Assembly: GCA_028622995.1 (NCBI GenBank) | Contig: JAJQJQ010000008.1 | Span: 6,758,001-6,822,000 of the forward strand | DNA from: Panagrolaimus kolymaensis | Taxonomy: Eukaryota; Nematoda; Chromadorea; Rhabditida; Panagrolaimidae | DNA: 64,000 nt | Direction of reading: 5' to 3' | In this document: piece after piece, positions 35,112 through 47,836 of the stretch | Layout of the letters: the number at the start of each line of letters is the position of its first letter | How positions within the stretch are numbered: the first letter of the stretch is position 1 | The notes under the pieces: model-generated | What the model saw: the letters and a program-made list of their open reading frames with translations, nothing else | The model's database searches: none | What the model was told of the DNA's origin: nothing | Translations under genes and position numbers: made by a program

Positions 35112-38100
35112 TCACATAAGCCAAGTTCGGCATTTGCTGGTGCCACAATGGCATCGAATTTTTCGATCATAACTTGTGTAACCATAATCCCATGTAAGTT
35201 CAGTACCAGCTTTGACTTCACAAGCGGAGAAGAACGCCAAAGATGGAAGCCGAAGATCATGAGTATCCGTGAAAACATTTTGTACAAACATATTTGGATC
35301 ACAGCTGTGATTGTAAAAGCGTCCAATGTTCCCTTCATCAAATGCGTCAACGATAAAGGTTAGATCGTCTTCAAAAAATTTCGTTAATTCAATGCCTTCT
35401 TTTGGTCCACTTGAAATAGGCATATCAATTTCTAATAAACGATATTACATTATTATAAAATGTAAAGAGACTACTCACCAACACCTTCATCAGGAATATC
35501 CAAACCTTTATCAATTTTAACGTTTTCAAAATCTTCGATTAAATCTGTTTCACAAAAATACGCATCACTATGTTTGAGATCTTCGGCTAAAGCATTGTCC
35601 AAAATTTCGCCAGAGTAAGTACTAATAAAGGTTCCTTTTGGAATATCAACCAATGTTCGAACACCCCAACCACCTAAACAAAGATTTAATTGCATTCAGA
35701 TGACACGTAATATGTGTGCTAACTTACTTTGAGGAGTTTGAAAAAGCTAAAATATAAATCTTTAATAATTGTATGTATTTAAAGAAAAAACATACTTGTA
35801 AAGGAATTACAACTTTTCTTTGAGCTACATAATTGTAACATAGCTTCTTGTTGCAATGGCAAAACCCATTACATTCATAAATTCCTGATTGAACTCTGTA
35901 ATCAACGCAACCGTGAAGATACAGAGGGTTAGGGGCTTGTAATTGTTCATCTGAAGAAAAAGGTTCATATCTTAAATTTAAAAAAATGTGGATTATAATT
36001 TACCCATTCGAGCATGCTCCAAATAAGTTAATTGCTGACAAGCGCATTTAGTAGGGTCTGAGCAATCATCTGTAAAGCAGTAAAGCATAATAAAATAAAG
36101 TTAGTGTGGGCATACAAACCTGTACATTCGCAAAAACAAACAGTTTGGTGGGATATTTCTTGAAGCATTTTATGAATTTTTTCATCCCTTGAATATCTTG
36201 CAATATTATAAACCATTTTAGGTTTTTGTGATGGATCAACTGCATTTACAACTGGAATTGGCACAGCTTCCATACCTATAAACATCAAAGAAAAAACGTC
36301 TAGGTATATTGTAAAAGTAAAATACCCATAGCATAATCAGGATCAATCAAACTTCCAGGATAAAATTCTTTACAAATAACTTCAGGTCGAATGTTGGTGC
36401 TAAAGTCAAAGAAAAAGATGGAAATGGGTGAATTTGTATCCTGGAAAATAATTAAGAAATTTCCCTGTGCCAATAATCAAGCTAATAAACGTACGTGAAG
36501 ATATTGTTCAATGTGTTCAAAGTTATGGAATGAAGCTCCACAAGGTGCTTCATATACAACATAGCTTTTGGACTTCTTTTTTGTACTGTAAATTGAAGAA
36601 TATGATATTACCTATAATTACAAAAATTCATATAGTAAAGTTCCAAACAAGGCTTGCCTTTCGAGTCCAACCATTCAAGAGTGGATAAAAATATGGTGAA
36701 GTAACCTTTGGGCATATTTCTTTACTAACGCTTTTTATAATTGAAACATATTTTGTTAGACATTCAGGTCCATGTTTTGAATGATAAATGGCATCGAAAT
36801 GATCCTGCCATATTGGAGCGGTTAATGATGTCATTTTTACCTAAAAAAACATCATAACTAAGAATAATCCGCATCATCAAAATCTTGCCTTTTTAGCCTT
36901 TTCTTTCTTTTCTTTCAAATCCCCATCTTCTTCATCAAATACTGAACCACTTCGCGATGTTTCAAGTTTGACTGAAGCCGTTGATTTTCTTGCTATAGGG
37001 ACTTTAGTATTTTTTGCTGAGGACGTTGAAATGTTTGTATTCTTTTGGAATTGCCTTCGTCCACGTCGTCGACTTTCTTCAGGTGCATTTAATTTAGACG
37101 TTGAACCTCGATATACCCATTCATCAAAATGTGTATGCTTATAACACCGAACATCGGTACATCCTCTTCCTGGTTCAGTATCGGTGTTTCGATCAGTTTT
37201 ATTATACCGAAGAAGGAATAATTCACGATCGATATCCAAAATGTTAGCTTGATAAACTTTACGATTGTTTTTTGCCTAAAAACAAAAATGTAAAAGAAAT
37301 GTAGTTTTAATCGTAGCTTACAGCAATAGTGGTCCCAATATTGTTGGTATGAAGTGAAATATTTCGAGAAGTGTATAAATAATATTGTAAAAACTCTTTC
37401 CTTTGCGATGATTTAGAATAATTATCAAAGGGAGAAACACGAGAAACTTGTTTCTTCTCATCAAATTCAACAGCTTGATCAAAATGAAGACGAACAAATT
37501 TTCTTGAGACATAAGCTTCTTGATCACAATCAAAAAATATTAAATATTCTTGATTTCCATCACGACTTGATTCCTTTGCAATGGTTCCTGTCCACCATTC
37601 ACTTGTAAACAACCTTTGTTCAGTTCGATTTCGAGGTTTAAAAAAAGCAATAACTCGAGTTCCTATGGGAAAATCACAATCTTTAGCTTTACCTAGAGCC
37701 AAAACAGTTCGGTTGACTTTGAAAACCTTGTTATGTTCATAGTCAGCTGCATTTAACTTTATTTCAAATAAGTGATCATTAATAATCTGTAAATTGCCTT
37801 TAATTAAAGAAAGAATATGCTGCTTTTTAAAAACCTTTTGTATTCTTCCATAAAGATACTTTTGATCATTATTTCTTTGAACATTAACATAAACTTCCAT
37901 ATTGGGCTTAACTGCAGGAAAGAGCATTTCATAAAGCTCTTCATCGCTTGCTGGTGGAAGATAATGTCGAATTCTGTTCTTTTCTAATTCTTTTAGACCA
38001 TTTGATATTTGATCAATTGTCTAAATTTAAAGCTATGAAAAAGTTCATAAATACATTAACAAACTTTTGAAGGGTTAAGTTTGAGAAACTCTCCAACTGG

Positions 38101-38962
38101 GAAATCAAAATTATGCATGCTTTGCTGAAATTGTGTATATATTATCATTTAATAAATATCCATGAATGTGCTAAAATACTTACTAAAGGACCATCGATAT
38201 TTTTACTTTGAGTTTTGATAGTTTTTAAATCATCGTTTATAGCTGATAAAAGATCCCGAGATAATTCAGCTTTTTCTCTTTCTTTACCTTCTTCAGCAAG
38301 AAGGGAACTTATAATTAGTTGGGGATTGAGTAACATCAAATTAGAACTGTTTTCAACGCAATCAAAATGTATTCTTAACATTTCTGATATTTCTGGATTA
38401 TTCAAATATGTATTAACCAAAGCAAGGGAAATAATTAATTGAGAAACGGATATACAAAGACCGTTGATGGAACAAATAAAAATGGTCGATGGTCCTGTAA
38501 CAGTTCGAAGTAAAATGGCGAGATCGAGAAGCAAAGGTCGATCAATGTCATATTCTTTAAGAATTCGAAGAGGATTAATTTGTTTAAGACATTGAATTCC
38601 ATCTAAAGCATATTTGTCAAGAAAAGTTTTCGAAAAAAGTTTTATAACCTTGTAAAAGTCTATCAGCAAAAATTTGTGCAATTACTCGAGGTTCCAAGTT
38701 ATTCCTTCTTCCAATATCTTTCAATGAGTATTCGGCATTTGTATAATCCTTAAATACTGTAATAGCTGTCACGTTTGAAACTGCTTCGAGCTATAATAAC
38801 AATAAAAAGGATCAAAAATAAAGAAGAATGAAAAACCTTGGTAAAATCAGAATGGAATTTGGATGCTTCATCATAAAGGATGAGGATTTTCTTTTTTATT
38901 TGAGTTAATTCATCTCGACTTAGTTCTTCCACAAGCGTAGGTAATTGATCAAAAACAGACAT
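35112..38962 (-). CDS. met-2: SETDB1/MET-2-type histone H3K9 methyltransferase
   Basis: Minus strand, many exons, first one 38837-38962, start [16 protein letters not shown]. Order of domains: N-terminal helical region; tandem Tudor region ([11 protein letters not shown], then [21 protein letters not shown], about 37480-37680); methyl-CpG-binding-like domain (near 36300-36700). A Cys-rich pre-SET follows ([40 protein letters not shown]). Last is a SET domain with [20 protein letters not shown], the catalytic-site [18 protein letters not shown] and ELTWDYGY, then a post-[11 protein letters not shown]. The SET domain is split after [15 protein letters not shown], as in SETDB1, but the insert is only about 30-35 residues rather than hundreds. 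Known role: mono-, di- or trimethylation of H3K9, heterochromatin and transposon silencing. Key residues appear intact. Confidence 0.93.
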
Positions 38963-39437
38963 TATTAAAAGAGAGAAAAAATAATATGTGTATTGAAAGT
39001 GAATAGTTTGGAACTTCGTAAAATTGAGCAGCTTTAAAAAAAAGGCATTGACTTGCAAAAAAGAAGAGAAAACAAATGAATGCCAAAGTGTTCTTTTCAA
39101 TACTTTGCTAACCTCCATGGATTGATTTCCTTACGAAACCTTATTGGGTTTACTCTTATTCTATTGCTTATTAACGCATCATACAATTTAAAATGTCATC
39201 TTGCATCCAAAAATCATTAGTATATTTTGAAAATTTTACCATCAAAAAATAAGAAACATGAAAAAGTGAAAAACACTCGCATAAAATGACAAAATAAATT
39301 TAATTAAAGATACCCGAATCGGGATATATTACAGCAAAAGAAAAACAGATAAATAATACAAAAACCGGTGAATCAAAAATTAAACAATAGATAGTGAGGA
39401 TATTTAAGTTACATTACAGCATTGACACAAGATCAAA

Positions 39438-40058
39438 TTAAAAGCCATCGGGACGCTTTTCAGAATGTTTCTTTGAATAATCTTCAGCATTTTTGAAAAA
39501 TCTCTTCTTGTCAGTTTGATATTCTTCAGCTAGGTCAGCTCTAAGTGGATGTTCGAGATCAGGTTCCATAATGAGAGATAGTAAGCAGTGTAAGACTATA
39601 AAAACAAAAAGTTAATAAAAGGAAAAATATAAGGATAAACAAACCTTGTTCAGCACGAGTTGCAGGCTTCCAATGATCAGGACTAATAATACCAAGACAG
39701 ACATTTCCTTTCTCATCAACATTAGGATGATAAATTTTCGTCAAAAAGCTCTAAAAAAACATTGGTACAAAAAAAGTTAAGACATTCACAACACTTACAA
39801 GCTTTGGTGGTTTGAATGGATATTCAGGAGGAAAATCAATTGAAATTTTGAAAACACCTTTGTGATATGGTTCCTTGTTTGGCATTAACAAAATTTCCCA
39901 ATGAAGAATATTCTTTTCATCAATGGCCAATGGCTTGTACAAAGCATCTTTTGCACTCATAACATCTTTCAGTTCCTAAAAAAGAAAAAGATAAAGATAT
40001 TGTGATAATAATAATTTAAAAAGCTTACCATTTGGAGGCGACGGCTATAAGAACCCAT
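39438..40058 (-). CDS. ubc-18: Ubiquitin-conjugating enzyme E2, UBE2L3/UBC-18 type
   Basis: Four exons give about 155 residues, the size of the family. The start [10 protein letters not shown] (exon 1 40029-40058) lies 34 bases after a TTTTCAG that may be a trans-splice acceptor. The E2 core has [14 protein letters not shown], then [18 protein letters not shown] with the active-site Cys in VCL and the HPN motif. The C-terminus [20 protein letters not shown] matches UBE2L3. Known role: charges HECT and RBR ligases such as Parkin/Ariadne types, not ordinary RING ligases, in cytosol and nucleus. The UQCRB gene lies 668 bp upstream and MET-2 476 bp downstream, on the same strand. Confidence 0.93.
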
Positions 40059-40725
40059 CTTTTCTTATTCTTTAACCTTGATTCACCTGAAAATTTCGAA
40101 ATAGTTTAAGTCAGAAATCAAAAATGATGACCAAGTGAAAACACGAAATTACAAAATCAATTCACGAAAAAATATTACGTTGCAAGAAATTTCACGAAAC
40201 GATATGTTAAATGGAAATAAACGACAATAAAAAAAGTGGTTAGTATGTAAGGTTTTGGAAAAATAGTTGTTACTCTAGTAAATGTCAAGCCTTCCGCGGG
40301 CAAATGAAGAGTGCGTTTTTTTTCTTTTTATGGCTCTTCCAATATGTAACTCCGCCTTTTCACCACTTCGATGTACGCTTGCATCTTGCAGGCAAAAATT
40401 ATTTTAAATCAACAAGGTGACATGTTACTTGGTAGATTTTAAAAGTTCTCAAATTTTTATGCAAAGCTAGCTTTAGCTGTGTATTACATATAAAAAAGCA
40501 GCTCAGTAAATAGTTTTGGTTGTTAACAAAATAAAATGGATGATGAATGACCCGGTCTTATCACAAACGAACAAATATTGAACAGATTCAGAAATTACTG
40601 TATGCAAGTTACAACCAAAAAAAAAGTTTTATTCTTTATAAACATAATTGAATCCTACACATATATATTTCAATTGTTATCATGACAGAGACTGTTCTCT
40701 TTTAGATGAGTTGAATAACTACTTT

Positions 40726-41280
40726 CTAATGATCTTTACGCATGACAAAACCAGGAACAAAACCAGAAGATTTTGAACGTTCCGTCTTTTCAGCTTCAAC
40801 TTCATCAATATAAGGTTTGAGATAGAAAGTTTCCTGAAATAAGAAAAGTTACAATGACTCCAGAACATAACAAAAAACAACAAACATCTTCCCATTTAGT
40901 CCATTCAGCTTTAGGTAAAGTTTCGTTATGCATTGCAAGAGTATGAGCACGAGAAAGTCGGATTTTACGTTGATCAAAAAGCCATGGTTCTTTCAAGTTC
41001 AAACGACGAAGAGCTTCGGTAACTTCGGGAGCAGGTTCAAAATATTGATCATGCCAAAGAAGACCTAAAAGATGGAAGAAATAAGCATGTTTAATTAAAA
41101 TGTATGTTTTTTTACCATATTCTCGTCCACCCCAGAGATAATTCCAAGAGATATAGCGCATATATTTAAAAGCAGAACCTGAAAAAGAAGAAAAAATTAA
41201 GTAAACATTAAGTTGATCGAAACCTTACCTTCATATGCCCATTTGACGTTTTTAGCAGATGGAGCAACTCTCCAAGCCAT
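40726..41280 (-). CDS. Cytochrome bc1 complex subunit 7 (UQCRB/QCR7)
   Basis: Four short exons, start at 41280 (MAWRVAPSAKNVKWAYEG), about 137 residues. Conserved subunit-7 blocks are LLWHDQYFEPAPEVTEALRR, KIRLSRAHTLAMHNETLPK and AEWTKWEDETFYLKPYIDEV, matching the family's hydrophilic helical fold. The protein sits on the matrix side of mitochondrial respiratory complex III and contacts cytochrome b and ubiquinone-binding regions. The C-terminus carries a short extra tail (SSGFVPGFVMRKDH). The start is chosen because the next in-frame ATG would remove the N-terminal helix. It shares a 394-bp divergent upstream region with TPP2. Confidence 0.9.
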
Positions 41281-41674
41281 ATTGTTGACTAAAATTGGAA
41301 GCAATTAAAATGCGATAATAAAGTTGTTATTGAAAATATCGAAGATTTTACACGAATTATTTAGATTTCAAAGTCGTCAACAAAAAAGCAAACTTTGCAT
41401 ATATTTTTTTTCTCTCTCATTCAATTCAACGCTTGGAGAAGAAGAAAGATATTCGTTTTGAGAGTTCATAAAGCATCAAAAAAATTTTTTTCAATTGTAA
41501 AGGCTCTCGATTAAAATGCTTTACTTTTGTTTCAAGCAGCAGCAGTTGTCTGTTGTTTCATTACAATAATATTTCTTAAAGAATTTGATATTTAAAAATT
41601 TTTTTATAAGACACTGCAAAAAATAAAGATTTTTTACATTCTTTGATTGCTTCGATTTGATAAAAAAAAAGTTT
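41281..41674. promoter_or_regulatory. Probable bidirectional promoter (UQCRB / TPP2)
   Basis: The 394-bp gap between the divergent starts of UQCRB (minus) and TPP2 (plus) contains a TTTTTTTTCTCTCTC-like pyrimidine tract near 41406 and no coding signal. Inference from gene orientation only. Confidence 0.5.
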
Positions 41675-44600
41675 ATGTTTTCTGTCTTTCGAAGGATTGG
41701 AACTGTGCGATCTGTCTCATTTCCTTTAAATCGCGTTTTACGAGATAGGTCGATTATTTTAAAACGTAAGATTATTCCTAAATTGATGACAATTGACAAT
41801 CATTTATAGGAAACAAATTCGTTAGAATCATGGCGGCTCCATCTGAATGCCCAGCTGCTGTCAATGCCGATAATCTCTTTTTTCCTTTCAAAGATCATAT
41901 GCCAAAAGAACCTACTCAACAGGTACATAATTTCCATTCATTGATGAATTTATATTAAAATGAAATGATACTTTTTTTGTAGGTGGAATTCTTGAAAAAA
42001 TATCCCAAATATGATGGAAGGAATATTTTGATTGCTATTTTGGATACTGGTGTGGATCCTAGTCTTCCAGGATTACAAACAACCACAACGGGTTTACCAA
42101 AAATTATTGATTGTGTTGATTTAAGTGGAGCTGGCGATGTTGATACATCGACTGTAAAAACTTCCAATCCCGATGGAACTGTTATTGGTCTTACTGGAAG
42201 AAAATTGAAAGTAAATCATTCTCTTCAACTAACATCCTTTTTATTTTCAATATGTTATTTAGATTCCCGATGTTTGGAAAAATCCATCAGGAAAATGGCA
42301 TTTAGGTATTAAACCCATTTATGAATTATACCCAAAAAGTATTAAAAAATTTGTCAATGTAAGTTTAAACTACGGTATAATCGAATTTGGCTACACTTAT
42401 TCTTTAGGCCGAAAAACAAGAAGCAGATCGTCAAACGCATAAAATGGCAATTGCCGATGTTATGAGACAAATTAGTAAGCATGAAACTGAAGTTGGAGGA
42501 ACATCGAATAAATTAGCAGATAAAGAAGATCGAGAAAATTTAAATTATCAATTGGAATATTTAAAGAAGGTTGAAAAGGATGAAATTCCATCACCAGTGG
42601 CTGATTGTATTGTTTGGTTTGATGGTGATAAATGGAGGTAATAATAATTACTTGCATGGATACGTTTTAAAGAACGATTGTCACGGTTGAAAATTTTTTT
42701 AGAGCATGTGTTGATACATCTTATCGAGGTCGTTTAAATCTTGCTAAAGTTCTTACTAATTATCGCGATGAACATGAATATTCCACGCTTTCTGATAGAG
42801 ATATGATAACATATTGTGTAACAATCCATAATAACGGAAATTTATTAGAAATTTGTGTTCCTGGCTCTCATGGTAGCCATGTTGCCCATATTTCTGCTGC
42901 CCATTTTCCCAATGAACCTGAAAAGGATGGGTTAGCTCCTGGGGCTCAAATTGTTTCAATGGTCATTGGTGATTCAAGACTTGATACAATGGAAACCGGG
43001 CAAGCATTAACTCGAGCTGTATGTTGCTTCTTTGCAAACAAAAAAATGTACAATATAATTATATTTTTAGTTTAATAAATGTATTGAAATGGGTGTTGAT
43101 GTTGTGAATTATTCATTTGGTGAAACATCATGCTTTCCAGAATCAGGGTAATAATTATTCTTCAAAATATTTTAAAAATTACAGTATACTTTTAGTGGAA
43201 TAAACAAATCTTTAAAAGAAATGGTTGACAAACATGGAATAATTTTTGTATCATCAGCTGGTAATAATGGTCCAGCTCTTTCAACCAATGGTTCACCCGG
43301 TGCCACGAATACTTCTATCATCGGTGTTGGAGCATATCTTACACCCGAAATGATGAAAGCCATGTATAGTGCTCGAGAACTTATTCCACCAACAATGTAT
43401 ATCTGGTCAAGTCGAGGACCAAATTTTTCTGGTGGCATTGGAGTTTCAATTTCTGCACCTGGCGCCGCAATTACTGGTGTTCCAAAACATTGTTTGAAAG
43501 GTCGTGAACTTATGAATGGAACAAGTATGAGTTCTCCTAACGCTTGTGGCACAATTGCTTGCCTTTTAAGCGCTTTAAAGGATAATTTAATTCCGATTTC
43601 ACCTTTTCGCGTTCAATTGGCTCTTCAAAATAGCGCTCATAAACCAAAAGAAGGATATCATAATCCATTCTCCCTTGGAACGGGTATCGTTCAAGTTGAT
43701 TCTGCATTTGAACTTTTCAAGAATTCACTTTCAAATGTTCCAACAAATATTACAAATATTTTACCAACTGTCCAGGATGGAAAAGCCGGCGTATCACGAG
43801 GAATTTATCTTCGAGAAGCTTGGGAAACAAAAAATCCCCGAGAATTCCAAGTTGTTGTTAACACAAAATTTAAGCCTCTATCAAGTTTGTTTTATCCTTC
43901 TTCTTTCTTTGCGTTTATTTATTCGCCACTTTTTAGATCACGATGAAAGAATTAATTTTGATCATAGTTTGCGTCTTATGCTTGAACCAGGTGGTGAAAA
44001 ATTTGTTAAACATCCAGAATTTTTAAATCTTCCACAAGGAAATTTTTCCATTTATCTTGATCCAACTAACCTTGAACGTGGTGTTATTCATTATACTGAA
44101 ATTACGGGTATTGATCCTAAAAATCCTTCCATGGGGCCACTTTTTCGATTTCCAATTACTGTAATTATTCCAAAAGAAATGAACGAAGCGGATAATTATG
44201 AAATCAAGCGATCAGTTGCATTAGAACCTGCTGTTCCAAACCATTTCTTTGTTCAAGCACCAATTGGAAGTTCGTATGGTGTTCTTAAATTGCAATCACG
44301 AGAAAAGGAAAATGTTGTGCAATTGATTGCGCATATTGTTCGTCTCATGGATAATGTAGCCCTTCGAAATGTTGAAGTTGAAAAATTAGTTAACCTCCAA
44401 CCAGAATCTGAAGAAACTTTAATTCCATTTTCCGTTTATCCTGGAAGAACGGTAGAAATTTGTCTTGCAAAAGGATGGAAAAATTTTGGATCATCCAAAG
44501 TTGATGCAACTGTGAAATTTTACGGGTTTACAGTAAATCCATTGATTCTTCATTCTTCTAATTTAGCAAATAGAATTGATTACGTTAATTCTCTTCGTTA

Positions 44601-46506
44601 TACTAAATTGAAACCTGCATTGAATTTAGATGGATTTCATCAACCCATTGCTCCAAGTGATGCTAAAGTTGAACCTTTGGGTGAACGGGATGTTTTTCAA
44701 GGTGGAAAGCAAATCTTTCGATTGTTTGCAACTTACAATTTAAATGGTAAAAAACTTAGTTTTCACTTTAGCATTTAATAAGACTTAAGAAATTTTAGTT
44801 CTAAAAAGCACTGAATATACTTTTGCTCTTCATGGAATCACTGATTATCTTTATGAAAATCCACTTGATTGTGTTTTATTTCAAGTTTTTACTGAATCGA
44901 AAAAGCACGTTCATACATGTGCAACTTTTCCTGATAGGGTTAGTCATTAAGTAATTTATGATCAATAGTTTAACTTAGATATTTAATTTTTAGTACAAAG
45001 CTACTCTTGAAAAAGGAGATTACATTATTCAAGCTCAACTTCGTCATGCTAATAATGATTTCTTGGAGAAATTACGGGACGCAATTCTTATTGTAAAACA
45101 AAAAATTACAATCCCAGTTGATTTATATAAAACTCCGGATGGTGCGTTAAAACGTGAAGGCACTAAAGTTGCTTTAGAACCATATTTTGTTGGACAAAGA
45201 GGTGTTGTTTATGCTGCTGGTTTACCAGATGATAAACTTCCTAAAGCTTATCCTGCTGGTTCATATTTAACTGGAACATTTACTCTTCTTTCTGATGAAA
45301 CTACTAATAAAGTTTCTTCCACTCGTGCAACTTATTTCCTCGCCACTTCACCACCCAAGAAACCAACCAAAGCCGCTCTTTCAACTGTTACAATTGAAGC
45401 AAAGAAAGATGGTGGTGGTGGAAAAGATGATAAAAAATCAAAGGAAAAGGATGCATCCAATGGAAATGGAAACATTGCAACAGAAAAGGAATTGAAAGGT
45501 TTGTAGCTTTGTTATAACCCTACTGAACTAATTCCAATCATTGTTTTAGAAGCCATTCGTGATCTTGAAATTAAATATTTAGCAAAATTATCTGATCGAG
45601 CTCAAGCGGATGCTTTATATCAAAAACTTTTCACCGAATATTCAACCCATCTCCCACTTCTTTTGGCCCAAATTGAACGACTTTCAAAAATCAAAGATAT
45701 CAGCGGAATGCAAAATGTTATCACTCAATTACTTGATGTTGCAAAACCCTATGAAGTTCTTCGATTTTATGGTGGAAAAACTGAATTAATTGAAGAAGAT
45801 GCAAAACAAAGCAGTGAAATGGAAAAACGTAAAGCAGCTATTGTTGAAGCATTGTTTGCAAAGGCTAATCTTTTGCTTGATGAACACATTAAAATTAGCA
45901 CACAAGATATTCCGAAAATTTTCCGCGAAGGTATTCAACTTCCAAAAGGGGATAAAGCAAAATCTAAATCTAATGGCAACGGTGAAAAGGCTAATGTAGC
46001 AGCTACCACGACTTCAGCAAGTCCCTCATCAGCTTCCATTACTTCGAAAGATGAAACGAATGCCAACGCTGAATCCCAAATGATTGCTATGGAAGAAGAA
46101 AATTCAACCCAAAGCCGAGAAGCTTCAGTTCCTCCATCTGCTGTAGGTGGTGCTGAAACTCAACGAATTTCTTTAACCGACGCCAATCAAGCTTTCCGTG
46201 AATTTATTCGCTGGGTGGAACCAACGGATGAAAAGGCTTTAATTTCAACTGCCAAACATGCTGTTGCTTCATCTCGCTATGGTACAGCTTTACGTTGTCT
46301 CAATAAAATTATTGAAGAAAAACCTACAAATGCTGGATATCTTCAAATTGAACGAGCAATCATTGATGTAAGTTTATTTCAATGAGATTTCTTTTTCTAA
46401 AGTTTTGAATTTTTAGCTTTTGGATCAACTTGGATGGGTTCATTTAGCTGCAAAACATCGTAATGTCGTTCTTGTCAAACACAGAAACGCATATCGGCTT
46501 TTTTAA
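41675..46506 (+). CDS. tpp-2: Tripeptidyl-peptidase II (subtilisin family), with Arg-rich N-terminal exon
   Basis: About 13 exons, beginning 41675-41765, 41810-41922 and 41983 onward. The catalytic triad is visible: Asp in [16 protein letters not shown], His in [19 protein letters not shown], Ser in [17 protein letters not shown]; the oxyanion-hole Asn is in [14 protein letters not shown]. The usual TPP2 insert lies between Asp and His. The long C-terminal half (about 43940-46500) matches the TPP2 beta-sandwich and helical regions and ends HRNAYRLF. Known role: a giant cytosolic exopeptidase removing tripeptides downstream of the proteasome. An extra first exon ([16 protein letters not shown], then [13 protein letters not shown]) splices in frame to the internal [10 protein letters not shown] start at 41830. 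The downstream ATG would give the classical cytosolic form. Confidence 0.93.
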
Positions 46507-47836
46507 TTTAGTTGTAATGAAGTACTATATTTAAGACAATAATAAAATTATATTGAAAATTTTTTGAATGCTATCCTAATTTGACACCTAACAAAAACTT
46601 TTAAAAAAATAAAAGCAAAGTTTACTCCACAAGCTATGCAAGTGGATCAAGAAATATTGTTTAATAAAGGTAATGCATCGTAGAATCGTTGGACATCGAA
46701 ATGAAAATGCCACCACCAACCCATTACAAATACTTTATTTCGAAAAAAAGCTTTACAGTTTGTATTTTTTTAAACAAAAAATTTCCGTCCAAAGCTTTAT
46801 CGTATGCTTTTTAAAATTTTTCAATAAACAAATTTTAAGATACCAGTCCCAATTGTAAGATAAAAATTCGATCATAGTATTTTAACCTTTAACAAATTAA
46901 CTATTAAAAATAAAAACAGCTTTTTTCAAAAATACAAAAAAGTATTAACTTCAACAAAAAAAAATTCTTGTATGGGGATAATAAAATGAAACGAATTGTT
47001 TAATGTCTTTTGAAGCATTTTTTTAATGTTTTCAAATCGTAAGTTACACAAAAAAGTAAATAAAGGTGCAGATATTTTTTTCTTCTTCTTCAATCTTTTT
47101 TTTTTTTTGCAAGAGAGTCGTTAGTTATACTTGCAGCTTTCAACATCAAACACATTGAAAAAAAAGAGCTTATCATTGAATTTTACACGCACACACTTCA
47201 CCGATATGTTATTGACGAAAGTCGAAAAATGATAAGGCTTTTCATTGAACGCTAAAAAAGATCATCGATTTGAATTCGATCAAGTTTGGTCTCCTGATTT
47301 CCTCTCGTTGTTATTGTATCAGAGAATCGATTAATTTTTTTAAAGCCAAAAATGATTTACATTTTTGAAAAATTGTAAATCAAACTTATAGGAATGAATG
47401 CATTATTTTGTTTTTTGATTTGTTTGGCTCTGTGAAAAGAAAATGGTTTATCAAAAAAAACATCGTAAAGCTTTTGGGAACTTCCTCGCATTTTATTTTC
47501 TTTCATTTGGCAGCTTTCATAATAAACAGCCATATTTTTTTATTGCATATTTTGCTTTTTTTGTTTTTCAAATTGATTAATCAGCTGAACGCGATTGACC
47601 TAATCTTTTTTTTTTTAATTTAAAGTCAAAATAGACACTTTTTGTATTTCTTTCTTGCTAAAGGATATGTATGTATTTGTTTGCCTTTTTTGCTTTATTC
47701 TGACCCCTTTTCAATTACACCTAGACTAAAAACAAACTTTCTTAACCATAGCAAGATAAAGACATTCATTCTCATAACTTTGGCATTCATTCGTTAATTT
47801 TATATTTTAACTATTTTCAAAAAATTGAATCGAAAA
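46507..47836. other. Intergenic
   Basis: Contains an AATAAA near 46541 ending TPP2, then AT-rich sequence with T-runs and no supported gene or RNA. Promoter elements of the next gene may lie near its right end. Confidence 0.4.

Noticed and set aside
38750..39118. Longer N-terminus for MET-2 from an ATG at 39118
   Set aside because: The frame is open, but the extra 52 residues look like translated non-coding DNA. The start at 38962 begins the conserved-looking protein.
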